A program made the translations under genes and the position numbers. Of a stretch of 40,928 nt of DNA, positions 39,602 to 40,928 are shown in pieces. The stretch is from an uncultured Lachnospiraceae bacterium. Lineage in GTDB: Bacteria; Bacillota; Clostridia; Lachnospirales; Lachnospiraceae. The notes under the pieces are model-generated. The model made no database searches and was not told the origin of the DNA. It was given only the letters and a program-made list of their open reading frames with translations. The DNA lies in the NCBI GenBank assembly GCA_947366105.1, contig CANAZK010000008.1, positions 1-40,928 on the forward strand. Direction: 5' to 3'. The first letter of the stretch is position 1, and each line of letters opens with the position of its first letter.

Positions 39602-40252
39602 ATGGCAAAACGACCGGTATTTTTTATCCGTCAGAAAAAAGTTGTACAGGATTTATTTTCATTTGAATGGTTTCCTGGATTTTCAATATCTCAAAAGCAA
39701 AAGTCTATAGAAAGTCTGCATCATGCAATCCTAAAAGCAGATGCAGACGCAAGGCCATTAGAAATCAGCACGAAGAGCAAAGACGCTATCGGAGTAAAAT
39801 TAAGTGCATTCAATCTCAGGTTAAATAACTATACTCTCGAGAATGTTTTTCAAAGTGCTAAAGTTTTTGCAAACGGCGGTCCTTATCCTGATTTACTCAA
39901 TGTGCCGCCGAAAGCGGCCAAACGGGATGAACGGCTGCATAATTCTGGAAACCTAAAAGCTTTTCGTTATCAAAATGAGGATTTTCCTTTAATTCCCAAA
40001 ACAGTATTCTATGATTTCATCTATATTGCTGCGGTAAAAAATTCATTCACAGCGGACGAAATCAAAGAAATTTCAAGTTATAATTACTTTACCGATATTG
40101 AGTTTAATCCTACGAAAAGCATCAATACTCAGGCGAGAGCTGCTGCGATGATCAGACTTCTGCTTGATGAGTATGGGGATTTACCGGATTTTTTAAAAGA
40201 GGATTTTATACAATATCACAAAGAACATATCGTTTACGATACCTTGATTTAG
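39602..40252 (+). CDS. NADAR-like protein of the DarT1-associated type (putative DNA/nucleotide ADP-ribose glycohydrolase)
   Basis: RBS taggaggg; VKLSAFNLRLNNYTLENVFQSAKVFANGGPYPDLL resembles the NADAR S.F......E..FQ..K pattern; FEWFPGFSISQKQKSIESLH and DERLHNSGNLKAFRYQNEDFPLIPKTVFYDFIYI as recalled from DarT1-linked NADAR proteins. Confidence 0.6.
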   Translation: MAKRPVFFIRQKKVVQDLFSFEWFPGFSISQKQKSIESLHHAILKADADARPLEISTKSKDAIGVKLSAFNLRLNNYTLENVFQSAKVFANGGPYPDLLNVPPKAAKRDERLHNSGNLKAFRYQNEDFPLIPKTVFYDFIYIAAVKNSFTADEIKEISSYNYFTDIEFNPTKSINTQARAAAMIRLLLDEYGDLPDFLKEDFIQYHKEHIVYDTLI

Positions 40253-40267
40253 AGAGGAGCTAGTATC

Positions 40268-40669
40268 ATGGATTTACAAGAGAGCGCATTTGCGCTTGCC
40301 AGGCACCTTCACGATGAAAATATTATAAAACTGGATGATTTGAATCAATTAAAAAATGAGACTTATGAGGAAATTGTTTTATTAATCAGGCAAAAACTTC
40401 AAGAAACCTATCCGCAGACAAAATTAAAACGCATGATGAAAAGCGTTCATTTTGCAAACGGTTTCTCGGATGAGCGCATGAAACGGGGTGCGTTTATTCT
40501 CACGGATGAAATTGAGCAATATCTGACTTTCAATAAATTCCTTGACCACGATGCATCTGTTGAATTTTTTAATAATAAAATTACCTCTACCGGTTTTGTC
40601 ATAAATCCAACTTCTCTAGTCGAGGTTGAATTTGAAAGCCTATGCATCTGCAAAGGGCGGAAAATGTAA
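40268..40669 (+). CDS. Hypothetical protein, 133 aa, cotranscribed with the NADAR-like gene
   Basis: RBS agaggag; 15 bp after the NADAR-like stop. Confidence 0.6.
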   Translation: MDLQESAFALARHLHDENIIKLDDLNQLKNETYEEIVLLIRQKLQETYPQTKLKRMMKSVHFANGFSDERMKRGAFILTDEIEQYLTFNKFLDHDASVEFFNNKITSTGFVINPTSLVEVEFESLCICKGRKM

Positions 40670-40928
40670 AAGGAGATTATTCGTATGTTAGAAAATAAAC
40701 ATCATTTTGAATTTCTTCAATTGTATAAGACTTTCCTTTTTATAAAATGCTTATGGCTTCATTTAAAGTTGATGATGAAAGAAACCGCTTTTACGAGATT
40801 TAATGAAGAATTCTATTGTGGAATTTAGTTACATGAATGAAAAACGTCCGATTACTTGGTGATTAAACAGAATGATAAATTCTTTAGGTTAGAATCGATG
40901 ATGGGGTAAACGAAAAAGCAGTTTTGAC

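Noticed and set aside
39588-39604. TTTAGGAGGGATATCATG closely matches the RBS region before satD (TTTAGGAGGGATATTATG, ~26787-26803)
   Set aside because: Short Shine-Dalgarno-centred similarity expected by chance; no extended homology seen.
1-40928. CRISPR arrays, rRNA, tRNA, IS elements/transposases, integrases
   Set aside because: None recognised by eye; no regularly spaced long repeats, tRNA cloverleafs or transposase ORFs found.

Overview
The window looks like a chromosomal segment from a Lachnospiraceae/Clostridia-type Firmicute. This is inferred from gene content, codon style and AGGAGG ribosome-binding sites. From left to right it contains: a 5'-truncated AgrC-like GHKL kinase followed by a small secreted Cys-rich protein; a sugar-type ABC importer (lipoprotein plus two permeases, no ATPase in the window); a GNAT enzyme; tepA/ClpP-like plus ftsK/spoIIIE; fhs-folD-zinc-ribbon/TPR protein; an NfnAB-like oxidoreductase pair; an EamA transporter; a ComFB-like protein; a 522-aa tail-anchored protein of unknown function; two tandem paralogous chemoreceptors; a nitroreductase; a methyltransferase; a YkgJ-type gene split by one in-frame TAG; a PolC-type exonuclease; a SatD-like regulator with an upstream repeat/palindrome cluster; a TetM/EF-G-like GTPase fused to a YacP/Rae1-type NYN nuclease; and a secreted coiled-coil + 3D-domain protein. 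The right ~10 kb looks accessory: a three-gene restriction-modification operon (m5C methyltransferase with a large helical insertion, McrB-like AAA+ protein with a possible EVE/PUA-like reader, LlaJI/McrC-type nuclease), a MerR/TipAS regulator, a Fic protein with a C-terminal SxxxEG motif, an unlisted 53-aa ORF, a NADAR-like (DarT1-associated-type) protein and two unknown partners. The strongest leads are the GTPase-Rae1 fusion, the R-M architecture, the NADAR cluster without a visible toxin, and the SatD operator array. All family names come from reading motifs by eye; no database search was run.
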